From NCBI GenBank assembly GCA_963774075.1, contig CAVZDP010000001.1:186001-250000 (forward strand): a stretch of DNA of 64,000 nucleotides. Direction: 5' to 3'. The stretch comes from JBBQNR01 sp963774075. Its GTDB lineage: Bacteria > Actinomycetota > Thermoleophilia > Solirubrobacterales > JBBDJG01. The position numbers and the translations under genes are program-made. How positions within the stretch are numbered: position 1 is the stretch's first letter; every line of letters starts with the position of its first letter. The notes below the pieces were generated by a model. That model did no database searches and had not been told where the DNA came from. It was given only the letters and a program-made list of their open reading frames with translations. Below are positions 1-8,627 of this stretch, piece after piece.

Positions 1-2
1 CC

Positions 3-137
3 CGCGCCGAGGATCCCGTGGTGGCTCGCGCGGAGGTCGGCGAGAGCGTGCGGCGGCTGCTGAACGGCTTGAGAGTGGAAGCCTCGCCTCAGGAAAGCGG
101 CGCCGGCGCTGGAGCTTCGCCCGCCCGGTCGGAGTAG
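3..137 (+). CDS. Possible C-terminal end of a gene entering from the left edge
   Basis: One plus-strand frame is open from the window edge to a TAG at 135-137. It reads as a charged helix (RAEDPVVARAEVGESVRRLL) followed by a low-complexity Ser/Ala/Gly tail. The first half resembles the terminal helix of many transferases, but no family can be named. It would overlap the last 49 bases of the convergent sulfotransferase gene, so it could equally be a chance open frame. Confidence 0.25.
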   Translation, partial: RAEDPVVARAEVGESVRRLLNGLRVEASPQESGAGAGASPARSE

Positions 138-1438
138 CCGAACTCCTCGAGCACGTCTACGAAGACCTCCTGACAGAGCGCCTGGAAGGCGTCGTCACCC
201 TCCCGCCACCAGCGCCCGACGGAGGCCTCGAGGTCGGGCGCCGTGCGGTGGACCTGGATGTCGGGCGTCGCCGCGAGCATCGTCTCGACCGCGTCGCGCT
301 CGAGACCCAGGTAGTCGAGCAGCGCGGACAGGGTCTCGAGCGGATGGAAGACCAGGTCCTCGTAGCGCATCAGGTGTCCGCGGTCCCGCCGCGCCCGCCA
401 CGCGCGCTGGAAAGCGAGCGCCTCCGAGCGCAGGTTCTGCCGCAGGTACTCCTCCTGCGTCTTGCCCGCGAGCTGGCCCTTGACCAGGCCGGGCTCGGCG
501 GTGTTGAAGGCGATCTTCGAGCACGCCATGTCCCGGAAGTCGCGTACCAGGAACACCTCCTTCGCCCTGGGATAGAGCTCCCACACGAGCGGAGGGGTGA
601 ACGACGGCCGCGTCATCTGCTTCTCGGCGAAAAAGGCTGGGTCCTCGCTGCCCTGCATGCGCGCGATCGTCAGGTACCAGTCGTCGATCGTCTCCTGCAC
701 GAATGCCGCCAGCCGCTCGACGTGTGAGCGCCCGAGCCAAGGTCCCAGCTCGGGGTTGCGGGCCAGGCGGGCCGTGAAGAAGGGATTGCTCCCGGCATGG
801 AAGCTGTCGATGTCGAAGCCGTGCACGCGTCCCGAGTGGACGGTGTTGGCGGGGTCGGTCAGGACCTTGAACGCATGCGCCCAGTACTTCGCCGCCCACG
901 ACTCGTACGGATAAACGTCGTGGACCACGATGCGCGGGTGCCCGGTCAGCATCTTCATCAGCCAGGTCGTGCCGGTGCGCCCGGGGCTGGTGACCATGAG
1001 AGGCAGAAGGCGAGGCTCGTAGCTCGAGCGAACCGGCTCGCGGCGGCCTTCGACCGTGGCGAGCCGCACCCGCGAGCCGTCGTCGAACACGACGACGAGC
1101 TCCAGCTGGAACGTACTCGCGAGCCCAACGAGCCCGACGAGCGCCTCGAAGCCGCAGCGCACCTCGCCGCTCACGTCGGGGTGGCGCACGCGCAGCTCCG
1201 GATGCCAGCGTGCCACGTTCTCGACGGCACCGAGCACCGGTGCCGATTGCACGACGCGCTCGTCGTGGCGCACCTCTACGACCGTCGGGCTCCGGTCGTC
1301 TCCGAGCACCCAGCCCGAGACCTGAACGGCGTGCAGCTCACTCGTCTCTTCGCTTCGCGGCTCTGCCAGCTCGAAGTCGAGAAGCCCCGCCGAGGGCTGC
1401 TCGGGGAGCGCGACGCTCAGGATCTCGAACGCTGCCAC
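89..1438 (-). CDS. Sulfotransferase-family protein with N-terminal beta domain
   Basis: 449 residues from a GTG start. Residues 150-163 carry the P-loop-like 5'-phosphosulfate-binding motif of PAPS-dependent sulfotransferases (TSPGRTGTTWLMKM). A later VFLVRDFRDMACSK segment fits the 3'-phosphate-binding region. Such enzymes move sulfate from PAPS to a hydroxyl or amine acceptor. Residues 1-145 form an extra, mostly beta-strand domain (VSGWVLGDD, CGFEAL) of the sort found attached to bacterial glycosyl- and sulfotransferases; it may bind a carbohydrate. The gene lies 48 bases downstream of the MBL hydrolase and could share its transcript. Acceptor unknown. The family call is good; whether it is a true sulfotransferase or a P-loop relative is not settled. 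Confidence 0.8.
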   Translation of the reverse strand: MAAFEILSVALPEQPSAGLLDFELAEPRSEETSELHAVQVSGWVLGDDRSPTVVEVRHDERVVQSAPVLGAVENVARWHPELRVRHPDVSGEVRCGFEALVGLVGLASTFQLELVVVFDDGSRVRLATVEGRREPVRSSYEPRLLPLMVTSPGRTGTTWLMKMLTGHPRIVVHDVYPYESWAAKYWAHAFKVLTDPANTVHSGRVHGFDIDSFHAGSNPFFTARLARNPELGPWLGRSHVERLAAFVQETIDDWYLTIARMQGSEDPAFFAEKQMTRPSFTPPLVWELYPRAKEVFLVRDFRDMACSKIAFNTAEPGLVKGQLAGKTQEEYLRQNLRSEALAFQRAWRARRDRGHLMRYEDLVFHPLETLSALLDYLGLERDAVETMLAATPDIQVHRTAPDLEASVGRWWREGDDAFQALCQEVFVDVLEEFGYSDRAGEAPAPAPLS

Positions 1439-1486
1439 GACCTCAGGTTAGCCCCGGCCGCGGGTGATGCACACTCTCGGACGCGG

Positions 1487-2383
1487 TTACTCGTAGCGCG
1501 GCTCGAGCCGCGCCCAGAGCTGGTCGTCGTGACTCGGGATCACGAGCGCGTCCGGGTTCTCCCGCCGGTAGAGCTGCACCTCGCGCAGCGAGCGACGCCA
1601 CGTGTGCTCGTCCGCGAGAAAGAACCCGCGCCGCTCGTGATCCAGCGTGTCGAGGAAGTAGATGGCGTCGCCCGCGAGCAGCGCCTCGCGGCCCTTCAGG
1701 CGGACGATCACCGACTGGTGGCCCTCGGTGTGGCCCGGCGTGTAGACGAGCCGCACCGAGCCGTCGCCGAACAGGTCGAACGAGTTGCCGAACGTGGAGT
1801 ACGAGCCGATCGTGGGGCGGTCGTAGCCCACCTCGCGAAACTCGACCGCCAGCGCGGCGTGCTTCTTCACGTAGCCCTTGAAAGTCGAGCGTGAAGCGCT
1901 GAAGGCGCCCCACTCGCCCTGCCCGAGGACGTACGTCGCCTCGGTGAAGTCCGAGATCGCCGAAGCGTGGTCCATGTGCATGTGGGTCATGATCACGACC
2001 TTGACCTCGCGCGGCTCGATGCCCAGGCGCCGGAGCTGAGCAGCGACAGCCTGCTCCGGTTCCATGTCGATTCGGTACATGCGCCCGAGGATCGAGCCGA
2101 GGTTCTGCTTCGGGTCCGTCGCGACCGATGCGTGGAAGCCGGTGTCGACGAGGATCGGCCCGACACCCGGGTGCTCGAGCAGGAACGCGGTCACCGGTAT
2201 GCGCATCCATTCCTCGCGCGCCGAGCGCATGCTGCGCAGCGCCTTGACCTTGCCCCCGGTCATCGCCATCAGCTCCGAAGGGGAGGCGATGTCGGCCGAC
2301 TTGAGAGGGCGCAGGCCGACCGTCGCGCCGTCGCGCCCGCCCTCCAGCGGCTTGGTCAGCCTGCTCGGCTCGCCCAGCGCCAC
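1487..2383 (-). CDS. MBL-fold metallo-hydrolase, N-acyl homoserine lactonase-like
   Basis: 298 residues from a GTG start. The metal-binding signature HMHMDH is intact within MTHMHMDHAS, followed by a second ligand in TPGHTEGH, the bridging Asp in LLAGDAIYFLD and a terminal His in IPSHDDQLW. This is the layout of the AiiA/AttM lactonase branch of the metallo-beta-lactamase fold (IPVTAFLLEHP then ILVDTGFH). Lactone or ester hydrolysis is the likely chemistry; quorum quenching itself is not shown. The first roughly 45 residues are poorly conserved in character, so the real start may lie further in. It is separated from the upstream MaoC gene by a hairpin, so it is probably a separate transcription unit with the sulfotransferase. 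Confidence 0.8.
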   Translation of the reverse strand: MALGEPSRLTKPLEGGRDGATVGLRPLKSADIASPSELMAMTGGKVKALRSMRSAREEWMRIPVTAFLLEHPGVGPILVDTGFHASVATDPKQNLGSILGRMYRIDMEPEQAVAAQLRRLGIEPREVKVVIMTHMHMDHASAISDFTEATYVLGQGEWGAFSASRSTFKGYVKKHAALAVEFREVGYDRPTIGSYSTFGNSFDLFGDGSVRLVYTPGHTEGHQSVIVRLKGREALLAGDAIYFLDTLDHERRGFFLADEHTWRRSLREVQLYRRENPDALVIPSHDDQLWARLEPRYE

Positions 2384-2436
2384 GCGACGCCTAGTCGGCC
2401 CGACGTTTAAAAATATCTAGCCGGCTTCGCCGGACC

Positions 2437-2470
2437 CGAATAGTCGGAATTCGCTTAGGCGCGAATTCCG
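2437..2470 (+). repeat. Stem-loop repeat element, copy 1 (TTAGGC loop)
   Basis: A CGAATAG heptamer at 2437-2443 is followed by a perfect 10-bp stem, CGGAATTCGC (2445-2454) with GCGAATTCCG (2461-2470), around the loop TTAGGC. A second element at 47392-47427 has the same heptamer, the same loop and the same stem base pairs next to the loop, but a different stem middle with both strands changed together. It lies between the MaoC and MBL genes and could also stop transcription. A smaller hairpin (2421-2433) precedes it. Confidence 0.7.
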
Positions 2471-2488
2471 TGAGCGCTGTAAGTTCGC

Positions 2489-2950
2489 TCAAGCTCGCCT
2501 CTTCAAGATCACCTTGTTGATCGACTTCGCCACCGTCTCGTCGCGCTGGTTCACGATCGCGTTGTGGAAGGTCGCCAGGCCGAGGTTCTGGTCGCGCTCC
2601 TCCTTCTCCTTCAACTCGACCTGGACGCGGATGGTGTCGCCGATCTTCGTCGGCAGGAAGAACCGCACCTTCTCCATCCCGTAGAACGCGACGATCGGCC
2701 CGGGCGTCATCGGCACGAGGCCGGCCGCGTAGGACAGGACGAGCATTCCGTGTGCGATCCGCTCGCCGAACATCGTCTTCGACGCCCACTCGGCGTCGAC
2801 GTGCAGGGGGTAGGTGTCCCACGTCAGGGCCGCGAAGTTCACGAGGTCGGCCTCGGTGATCGTCCGCCCCTTGGTCGTGAACGAATCGCCGACCTCGAGA
2901 TCGTCGAAATAGCGGGCCATCATGTCGGGGGTTGTCGTTTGCTCTGCCAT
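2489..2950 (-). CDS. MaoC-like hot-dog dehydratase
   Basis: 153 residues if started at the ATG at 2950, which has GGAGGTG just upstream and lies 4 bases after the RidA stop. The R-hydratase/MaoC hot-dog fold is recognised from YFDDLEVGD, the hydratase motif region DTYPLHVDAEWA followed by GERIAHGMLVLSYAAGL, and the closing VNQRDETV strand. The Asp and His of the catalytic pair (normally D-x4-H within this motif) fit PLHVD...AHG. Likely role: reversible hydration of an enoyl-CoA in the neighbouring acyl-CoA pathway. It is the last gene of the SDR-NMO-RidA-MaoC set. Confidence 0.85.
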   Translation of the reverse strand: MAEQTTTPDMMARYFDDLEVGDSFTTKGRTITEADLVNFAALTWDTYPLHVDAEWASKTMFGERIAHGMLVLSYAAGLVPMTPGPIVAFYGMEKVRFFLPTKIGDTIRVQVELKEKEERDQNLGLATFHNAIVNQRDETVAKSINKVILKRRA

Positions 2951-2954
2951 CGGG

Positions 2955-3431
2955 TTATTGCACCTCCACGATTGCCTCGACTTCAACAGGAATGTCGAAC
3001 GGCAGCTCCGAGGCGCCGATCGCCGAACGCGCGTGCCTGCCGCCCTGCTCTCCCCACAGCTCCAGGATCAGGTCGCTGAAGCCGTTCACGACGCCCGGCG
3101 TGCCGCTGAAGCCCGGCGCGCAGTTCACGAGCCCCAGCACCTTCACCCATCCGGTCACGCGGTCGAGCTCGCCGAGCTGGCTCTTCAGGGACGACAGTAC
3201 CGAGAGCGCGGTCATGCGGGCCGCCTCGTACCCCTGCTCCGGGCTCACGTCGGCGCCGACCTTGCCCCGCGCCAGGACCGTCGAGCCGTCGAGAGGGCCG
3301 TGGCCGGACACGTACGCGTGGCCACCGCTCACCCGCACGAGGGCGAACCGAAACTCCACGCCGGGAGGAGGGGCGAACACCTCCGGCAACCGGAGGCCGC
3401 GCTCGGAGAGGCTGTCCTCTATTCGTCCCAA
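2955..3431 (-). CDS. RidA/YjgF-family protein
   Basis: 158 residues from a TTG start at 3431, chosen because it begins after the stop of the upstream gene and follows an AGGTTCAGGG stretch; further upstream the frame overlaps that gene. Hallmarks are YVSGHGPLDG, the long helix GYEAARMTALSVLSSLKSQLG, VTGWVKVLGLVNCAPGF and the closing SELPFDIPVEVEAIVEV. Canonical RidA hydrolyses reactive enamines and imines using an Arg near the C-terminus (usually CRVELP or similar). Here that segment reads SAIGASELPFDIP with no Arg in the usual place, so it may belong to a Rid subgroup without deaminase activity. Its place in the catabolic set suggests binding of a pathway intermediate. Confidence 0.75.
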   Translation of the reverse strand: MGRIEDSLSERGLRLPEVFAPPPGVEFRFALVRVSGGHAYVSGHGPLDGSTVLARGKVGADVSPEQGYEAARMTALSVLSSLKSQLGELDRVTGWVKVLGLVNCAPGFSGTPGVVNGFSDLILELWGEQGGRHARSAIGASELPFDIPVEVEAIVEVQ

Positions 3432-3453
3432 CCCTGAACCTGTCCGTCGAGCG

Positions 3454-4407
3454 CTACCAGCGACGCAGGAGCCGCTCGGCGCCCTCGGCGAGCTCACGAA
3501 CGATATCCCCAGCCCGCTCGACGCCAGTTACCGCTCCCACCGACTGGCCCGCGTAGAGCGCCATGGCCTCGATCGCCCCGGTCGTGCCACGCGTCGGGGT
3601 CGGAACGGATAGGCGGGGGATCGGAAGGATCTGCCCAGCGAGCGCCGCCTCACCCACCATCTCTCCGTCAAACGCTTCCGCGGCCTCCACGCACGAGCGA
3701 AGGACGCGGTGGGGGGCGTTTGGCCACATGACCGAGAACGCCTCGGTCAGCACGGTGTCGGCCGGATCTGCATCGATCAAAGCCTTGACGTAGGTGGGAT
3801 GAGCGTCGGCCTCGGCCGCGGCGACAAACCTCGTGCCGATCCGCGCAGCGTCGGCCCCGGCGGCGAGCACCGCTGCCACCGCCCGCGGAGTACCGAGGCC
3901 TCCGCCTGCGACCACCGGCACCTCGACGGCGTCGAGCACCCGGTCGAGCAGCGGCAGCAAGGGGGAGTCGCCCCTCACGTGTCCTCCTGCCTCCCTGCCC
4001 TGGGCGACGATCAGGTCGCAGCCGGCCTCCTGCGCTTGGCGCGCTTCGCGTTCCGAGCCGACCTGCCACGCCGCCAGCGCGCCGCCTTCGTGAACGGCTT
4101 CCACGAGGCGGGCGTCCGGATCCGCGTAGAAGAACTCGACCACGCGGGCGCTCGCGGCGGCCACGTCCACGCAGTCGCGGTCGAGGAAGGGCATCAGGAA
4201 GTTGACCCCGACTGCGCCATCGGACTGGGGGAGAGCGGCGAGCGCCGCGGCGAGCGCCTGCGGCGGCACCATCACGGCCCCCACCATCCCGAGGCCGCCC
4301 GCTTCGGCTACTGCGCCGGCGAGCTCCGGCGTCGCGACCCCACCCATGCCGGCCTGCTGGATCGGGGCGGAGCAGCCGACCAGTTCGGTGAAGCGGGTCG
4401 AGAGCAT
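3454..4407 (-). CDS. Nitronate monooxygenase / 2-nitropropane dioxygenase-like FMN protein
   Basis: 317 residues, ATG start. A TIM-barrel FMN enzyme of the NPD family: PIQQAGMGGVATPELAGAVAEAGG at the N-terminus, QGREAGGHVRG in the middle, and the phosphate-binding PVVAGGGLGTPRAVAAVLAAGADAARIGTRF. The His of the GREAGGH motif, important in characterised nitronate monooxygenases, is present. The same fold serves enoyl reductases such as FabK, and actinobacterial members in degradation clusters are often called NMO without proof. It lies 19 bases after the SDR gene and is read with it. Flavin oxidoreductase is safe; substrate is not known. Confidence 0.8.
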   Translation of the reverse strand: MLSTRFTELVGCSAPIQQAGMGGVATPELAGAVAEAGGLGMVGAVMVPPQALAAALAALPQSDGAVGVNFLMPFLDRDCVDVAAASARVVEFFYADPDARLVEAVHEGGALAAWQVGSEREARQAQEAGCDLIVAQGREAGGHVRGDSPLLPLLDRVLDAVEVPVVAGGGLGTPRAVAAVLAAGADAARIGTRFVAAAEADAHPTYVKALIDADPADTVLTEAFSVMWPNAPHRVLRSCVEAAEAFDGEMVGEAALAGQILPIPRLSVPTPTRGTTGAIEAMALYAGQSVGAVTGVERAGDIVRELAEGAERLLRRW

Positions 4408-4426
4408 CTCTCGCCGGTGGTCTCGA

Positions 4427-5260
4427 CTAGGTGTACATGCCGGCGAACTGGCCTCCGGTCACGTTGATCACCTGGCCGTGGACGTAGTTCGAGAGCGGCG
4501 AGGCGAGGAAGAGTACCGGGGCCGCCGCCTCCTCCGGCTGCGCTGGCCGGCCGATCGGTATCAGCATGCTCGCCATCTGGCGCATCTGCTCGGGGATGCC
4601 GATCGCGACCTCGGTCCCGCTCTCGCCGGCCTTTACCGTCTCGCCCTTCTCCTTCGATTGCGTCAGGCGGGTCTCGACGAAGCCGAACGCGACCGCGTTC
4701 ACGTTCACCTTGAACTGGCCCCACTCCTTGGCGATCGTCTTGGTGAGACCTGTGACGCCTGCCTTGCCCGAGGAGTAGTTGGCCTGCCCGGCGTTCCCCA
4801 TCGTCCCCGAGATGGAGGTGATGTTGACGATCTTGCGGAAGACCTCCTCGCCTCGCTCGCGCTCGGCCTTCGCCGGCTCGCGCATGTGCGGCGCGACGGC
4901 GCGGATCATCCGGAACGGAACGACGGTGTGGATGTCGATCATCGCCTGGAACTGCTCGTCGCTCATCTTGTGGACCGCGCCGTCCCACGTGTAGCCGGCG
5001 TTGTTGACCAGGATGTCGACCTTGCCGAAGGCGTCGACCGTCTTCTTGACGACGTCGTCGCAGGCGCCAGGCGCGGTCAGGTCGCCCGACACGGCGACGG
5101 TCTCACCGTCCATCTCGCCGGAGGCCTGCTCGGCCACGTCGCCGTCGATGTCGTTGACGGTGACCTGAGCGCCCTCACGCGCGAACAGCTCCGCCGTCGC
5201 CCGGCCGATCCCGCGCGCCGAGCCGGTGATGATCGCCGTCTTGCCGTCGAGTAGTCCCAT
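4427..5260 (-). CDS. SDR-family 3-ketoacyl-CoA/ACP-type reductase
   Basis: 277 residues from the ATG at 5260, preceded by AAGGAGACCC. A classical short-chain dehydrogenase: cofactor motif TGSARGIG, NNAG, catalytic Ser in NITSISG, YSSGK as the Y-x3-K pair, and a FabG-like end (YVHGQVINVTGG). A roughly 20-residue insertion (MREPAKAERERGEEVFRK) before the Ser strand lengthens it compared with plain FabG. This is seen in the SDR part of actinobacterial multi-step beta-oxidation loci. It opens the SDR-NMO-RidA-MaoC set and is divergent from the aldehyde dehydrogenase. Likely an NAD(P)-linked hydroxyacyl dehydrogenase or ketoacyl reductase. Confidence 0.85.
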   Translation of the reverse strand: MGLLDGKTAIITGSARGIGRATAELFAREGAQVTVNDIDGDVAEQASGEMDGETVAVSGDLTAPGACDDVVKKTVDAFGKVDILVNNAGYTWDGAVHKMSDEQFQAMIDIHTVVPFRMIRAVAPHMREPAKAERERGEEVFRKIVNITSISGTMGNAGQANYSSGKAGVTGLTKTIAKEWGQFKVNVNAVAFGFVETRLTQSKEKGETVKAGESGTEVAIGIPEQMRQMASMLIPIGRPAQPEEAAAPVLFLASPLSNYVHGQVINVTGGQFAGMYT

Positions 5261-5397
5261 GGGTCTCCTTTTGTCTTCGTTTTCTCTGCGGCGCTCGAGT
5301 GGCCGGAGGGATGGGAGCTTAGAGCCAGAGCCCGCTTCGCCGCACCGCGTAATGCACGTAGACTCCGGGGCAGCGCGCCACTGCCAGAGGAGGCCCG

Positions 5398-6951
5398 ATG
5401 TCAGCCGTAGTCGACCCCAAGCTCGCCACCGACCAGAACGGAGCCCGCGACGGCTCGAGAGGCCGGATCGCCGTCGAGAACCCCGCGACGGGGGAGGTGA
5501 TCGGGTACGTGGACGATGTCGGCCCGGCCGGCGTCCGCGACGCCGTCGGGCGCGCCCGTGCGGCACAGCCGCAGTGGGACGAGCTCGGCTTCGAGCGCCG
5601 CGGCGCCCTGATGCGCCGCCTTCGCCGCTGGCTGGTCGACAACCGCAACCGCGTCCTCGACACGCTCGTCTCCGAGGGCGGCAAGACGAGAGAGGACGCG
5701 CTGCTGGCGGAGCTCTTCTACGTGTGCGACTCGCTCGGCTTCTGGGCTCGCTCGGCGAGCAAGTATCTGGCCGACGATCGCATCAAGACCCGCTCGCCCT
5801 TCCTGATCGGCAAGAGGGTCGTCCTGCGCTACCGGCCGATGGGCGTGGTGGGCGTGATCGGTCCGTGGAACTACCCGCTGACGAACTGCTTCGGGGACGC
5901 CATTCCGGCGCTCATGGCCGGCAACACCGTCGTGCTCAAGCCGAGCGAGGTGACGCCGCTCGCGAGTTTGCTCGCCGCCGAGGGAGCCGCTGCGGTCGGA
6001 TTCCCCGACGGGGTGCTGGGAGTGGCGACGGGAACGGGGGAGACGGGCGCCGCCCTCATCGACGAGGCCGACATGATCATGTTCACGGGCTCGACCGCGA
6101 CCGGCAAGAAAGTGATGGCGCGCGCCGCCGAGACCCTGACGCCGGTGTCGCTCGAGCTGGGCGGCAAGGACCCGATGATCGTCCTGCGCGACGCCAACCT
6201 CGAGCGCGCAGCGAATATGGCCGTGCAGTGGGCGATGTCGAACAGCGGTCAGATCTGCATCGCCGTGGAGCGGGTCTACGTGGAGGAGCCGGTGTACGAC
6301 GAGTTCGTGAATCGTGTCGTGGACAAGGTCTCAGCTCTGCGCCAGGGCGTGCCCGGTGCGGCCGGCAGCGTCGACATCGGCGCCCTCACGTTCCCGCCGC
6401 AGATCGACCTCGTCGAGCGGCACGTCCGCGACGCCGTGGACAAGGGAGCGCGGGTGCTCGTGGGCGGCAACCGGCGGCAGGGCACCGGCCGCTTCTTCGA
6501 GCCAACCGTGCTGACCAACGTCGACCACAGCATGGACGTGATGCGGGAGGAGACCTTCGGGCCGGTGCTGCCGATCATGAAGGTGCGCGACGCCGACGAG
6601 GCCGTCGGACTGGCGAACGACACTCGCTACGGCCTGAACTCGAGCGTCTTCACGAAGGACATCGAGAAGGGGGAGCGGGTCGCGCGCCGTCTCACCGCCG
6701 GCAACGCCTGCGTGAACGACGCGCTCATCAACTACCTCGCCCACGAGGCGCCCTTCGGCGGCACCGGGGAGTCCGGGGTCGGCCATCGCCACGGTCCGCA
6801 GGGGATCCGCAAGTACTGCTCCTCGCAGACGATCCTCGTCACTCGCTTCGGGCCCAAGAAGGAGCCCACCATGTTCCCCAACTCGGCTCTGCGCTCGAAG
6901 CTGTTCGAGCGTCTGATGGTGCTGATGTGGGGCAGGGGCAAGCGCCGCTAG
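5398..6951 (+). CDS. NAD(P)-dependent aldehyde dehydrogenase
   Basis: 517 residues, ATG preceded by AGAGGAGGCCCG. All ALDH landmarks are present: GPWNYPL with the active-site Asn near 158, the cofactor loop FTGSTATGKK, general base Glu253 in LELGGKD, nucleophile Cys287 in SGQICIAVERVYV, and the late E-x-FGPV motif (MREETFGPVLP). The length and the C-terminal KYCSSQTILVTRFGPKKEP tail fit the membrane-associated fatty-aldehyde or succinate-semialdehyde-like branch. It oxidises an aldehyde to the acid. It stands alone, divergent from the SDR gene and 18 bases from the convergent acyl-CoA dehydrogenase. Confidence 0.9.
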   Translation: MSAVVDPKLATDQNGARDGSRGRIAVENPATGEVIGYVDDVGPAGVRDAVGRARAAQPQWDELGFERRGALMRRLRRWLVDNRNRVLDTLVSEGGKTREDALLAELFYVCDSLGFWARSASKYLADDRIKTRSPFLIGKRVVLRYRPMGVVGVIGPWNYPLTNCFGDAIPALMAGNTVVLKPSEVTPLASLLAAEGAAAVGFPDGVLGVATGTGETGAALIDEADMIMFTGSTATGKKVMARAAETLTPVSLELGGKDPMIVLRDANLERAANMAVQWAMSNSGQICIAVERVYVEEPVYDEFVNRVVDKVSALRQGVPGAAGSVDIGALTFPPQIDLVERHVRDAVDKGARVLVGGNRRQGTGRFFEPTVLTNVDHSMDVMREETFGPVLPIMKVRDADEAVGLANDTRYGLNSSVFTKDIEKGERVARRLTAGNACVNDALINYLAHEAPFGGTGESGVGHRHGPQGIRKYCSSQTILVTRFGPKKEPTMFPNSALRSKLFERLMVLMWGRGKRR

Positions 6952-6969
6952 CGGCACCCTGCCGACAAG

Positions 6970-8145
6970 CTACAACTCGAGCTGCCTGGAGACGATCTCC
7001 TTCATGATCTCGCGCGTGCCGCCGCCGATCGGCCCGAGACGGGCGTCGCGCAGTGCGCGCTCCACGTCGTACTCGCGCATGTAGCCGTAGCCGCCGTGGA
7101 TCTGGACGGCCTCGTCGGCGATCGCGACGGCGGCGTCGCAGGCGAACAGCTTCGCGATCGAGACCTCCTTCAGGCACTCCTGCCCGTCCACGAACAGGCG
7201 CAGAGCGAAGTACGTGTAGTCGCGTGCCGCCTCGATCTGGGTCGCCATCTCGGCCAGCTTGTGGCGGATCGCCTGGAAGCGGCCGATCGGGCGGCCGAAC
7301 GCCTGGCGCTCCTTCGCGTAGGCGAGCGTGCGGTCGAAGGTCGCCTGCATTCCGCCGACGGCGCCGAGCGCCATCGAGATCCGCTCCCACTGGAAGTTGG
7401 CCATGATCAGGTAGAAGCCGCCGTTCTCCTCGCCGAGCAGGTTCTCGACCGGTACGCGCGCGTCCTGGAAGGAGAGCTCGCCGGTGTCGGAGGCGTGCCA
7501 GCCGAGCTTCTCCAGCTTGCGCGAGACCTCGAAGCCCTCGGTGCCCTTCTCGATCACGAGGAAGGAGAGCCCGTGGTGGCCGCCCTCCTGGTTGGTCTTC
7601 ACCGCGGTCACGTAGATGTCCGCCCGCACGCCGTTCGTGATGAACGTCTTGGCGCCGTTCACCACGTACTCGCCGTCCTCGCGGCGGGCGAACGTGCGGA
7701 TGCCGGCGACGTCGGAGCCCGTGCCGGGCTCCGTGATCGCAAGCGCCGCGATTTTCTCCCCTCGGATCGCGGGCACGAGCCAGCGCTGCTTTTGCTCCTC
7801 CGTGCCGAACTTGAAGATCGGCGGCGTGGCGATCGCGACCTGCGCGCCGATGCCGGCCGCGACCCCGCCAGAGCCGCAACGGGCCATCTCCTCGGTGAAG
7901 ACCGCGTCGTGGACGTAGTCGCCGCCCTGGCCGCCGTACTCCTCCGGGTACTTCAGCCCCAGGAATCCCAGCCCTCCCATGCGTGTGTAAAGCTCGCGAG
8001 GGAACTCTTGCGCGCCCTCCCACTCGTTCACGTGGGGGCGGATCTCCCGCGCGATGAAGGAGCGAAGCGATTCCCGCAGCGCCTCGTGCTCCTCCGTGAA
8101 GGGCGGGATCAGGCGAGCGGGCGCCGCGGCCGGATCGGCGCTCAT
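6970..8145 (-). CDS. Acyl-CoA dehydrogenase (FAD)
   Basis: 391 residues from the ATG at 8145, which overlaps the upstream SnoaL stop as ATGA. Family signatures: ALAITEPGTGSDVAGI (FAD/substrate strand), YVVNGAKTFITNG, FGRPIGRFQAIRHKLAEM, and the C-terminal QIHGGYGYMREYDVERALRDARL. The family places its catalytic Glu near this last segment or in the preceding helix depending on branch; I could not fix which applies. Oxidises an acyl-CoA to the 2-enoyl-CoA with electrons going to ETF. Very similar to the other ACAD three genes upstream (9061-10248), so the two are probably old paralogues with different chain preferences in one operon. Confidence 0.92.
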   Translation of the reverse strand: MSADPAAAPARLIPPFTEEHEALRESLRSFIAREIRPHVNEWEGAQEFPRELYTRMGGLGFLGLKYPEEYGGQGGDYVHDAVFTEEMARCGSGGVAAGIGAQVAIATPPIFKFGTEEQKQRWLVPAIRGEKIAALAITEPGTGSDVAGIRTFARREDGEYVVNGAKTFITNGVRADIYVTAVKTNQEGGHHGLSFLVIEKGTEGFEVSRKLEKLGWHASDTGELSFQDARVPVENLLGEENGGFYLIMANFQWERISMALGAVGGMQATFDRTLAYAKERQAFGRPIGRFQAIRHKLAEMATQIEAARDYTYFALRLFVDGQECLKEVSIAKLFACDAAVAIADEAVQIHGGYGYMREYDVERALRDARLGPIGGGTREIMKEIVSRQLEL

Positions 8146-8627
8146 TGCACCCGGTCGGGGGCGTCGGGACCGGCGCCGTCGCGCTCGCGCACCTCGTCCC
8201 AGCGCTCGAGCGTCGTGTGGCCGCGCTCGTCGTGGTCGAAGCCGAGCAGGTCGCCCTGCCTGTTGGCGGCGTCCGAGTGGTGGTAGGCCCGAACCTCCGC
8301 GATCAGCCCGCCCTCGACGCGGAACCATTCCGTGCCACGGTCGAGCCGCTTGACGTTCTCGTGGCGGGGGTCGCGCCAAAGCATCGTCCACTCGATCACG
8401 ACCTGGTCCCCCTGCTCGATCGCGTGCTCGAGGTGCCAGCTCGCGTCGAGGTGCTTGACGCCCTGCTCGGTGAGCTCGCCGATCTCCTCCGCGCTGCGGT
8501 TCGGCTGCAGGCGCGTGTAGAAGTGGTTCGCGCTCGGCTGGAAGTGGCGGGCGACCCTCTCCGGGTTGCCGGTGTTGAGGTCGCGGTAATAGGCCCGCAC
8601 GCGCTCGAGCGGGGTGAGGTCCGCCAT
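8142..8627 (-). CDS. SnoaL-like / NTF2-fold protein
   Basis: 161 residues, ATG at 8627 overlapping the GNAT stop as TGATG. The cone-shaped NTF2 fold is recognised from the opening helix LERVRAYYRDLNTGNPERVARHF, the strand pairs WHLEHAIEQGDQVVIEWTMLW and GTEWFRVEGGLIAEVRAYHH. The length is somewhat above the common 120-140 residues because of an acidic tail. SnoaL proteins act as small isomerases, hydrolases or binding proteins. No specific activity can be assigned. Its tight coupling to GNAT and ACAD genes indicates a role in the same acyl-CoA pathway. Confidence 0.75.
   Translation of the reverse strand: MADLTPLERVRAYYRDLNTGNPERVARHFQPSANHFYTRLQPNRSAEEIGELTEQGVKHLDASWHLEHAIEQGDQVVIEWTMLWRDPRHENVKRLDRGTEWFRVEGGLIAEVRAYHHSDAANRQGDLLGFDHDERGHTTLERWDEVRERDGAGPDAPDRVQ

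Noticed and set aside
797..1894. A 365-codon plus-strand frame across the sulfotransferase and MBL genes
   Set aside because: Same antisense pattern; both minus-strand proteins have intact family motifs.
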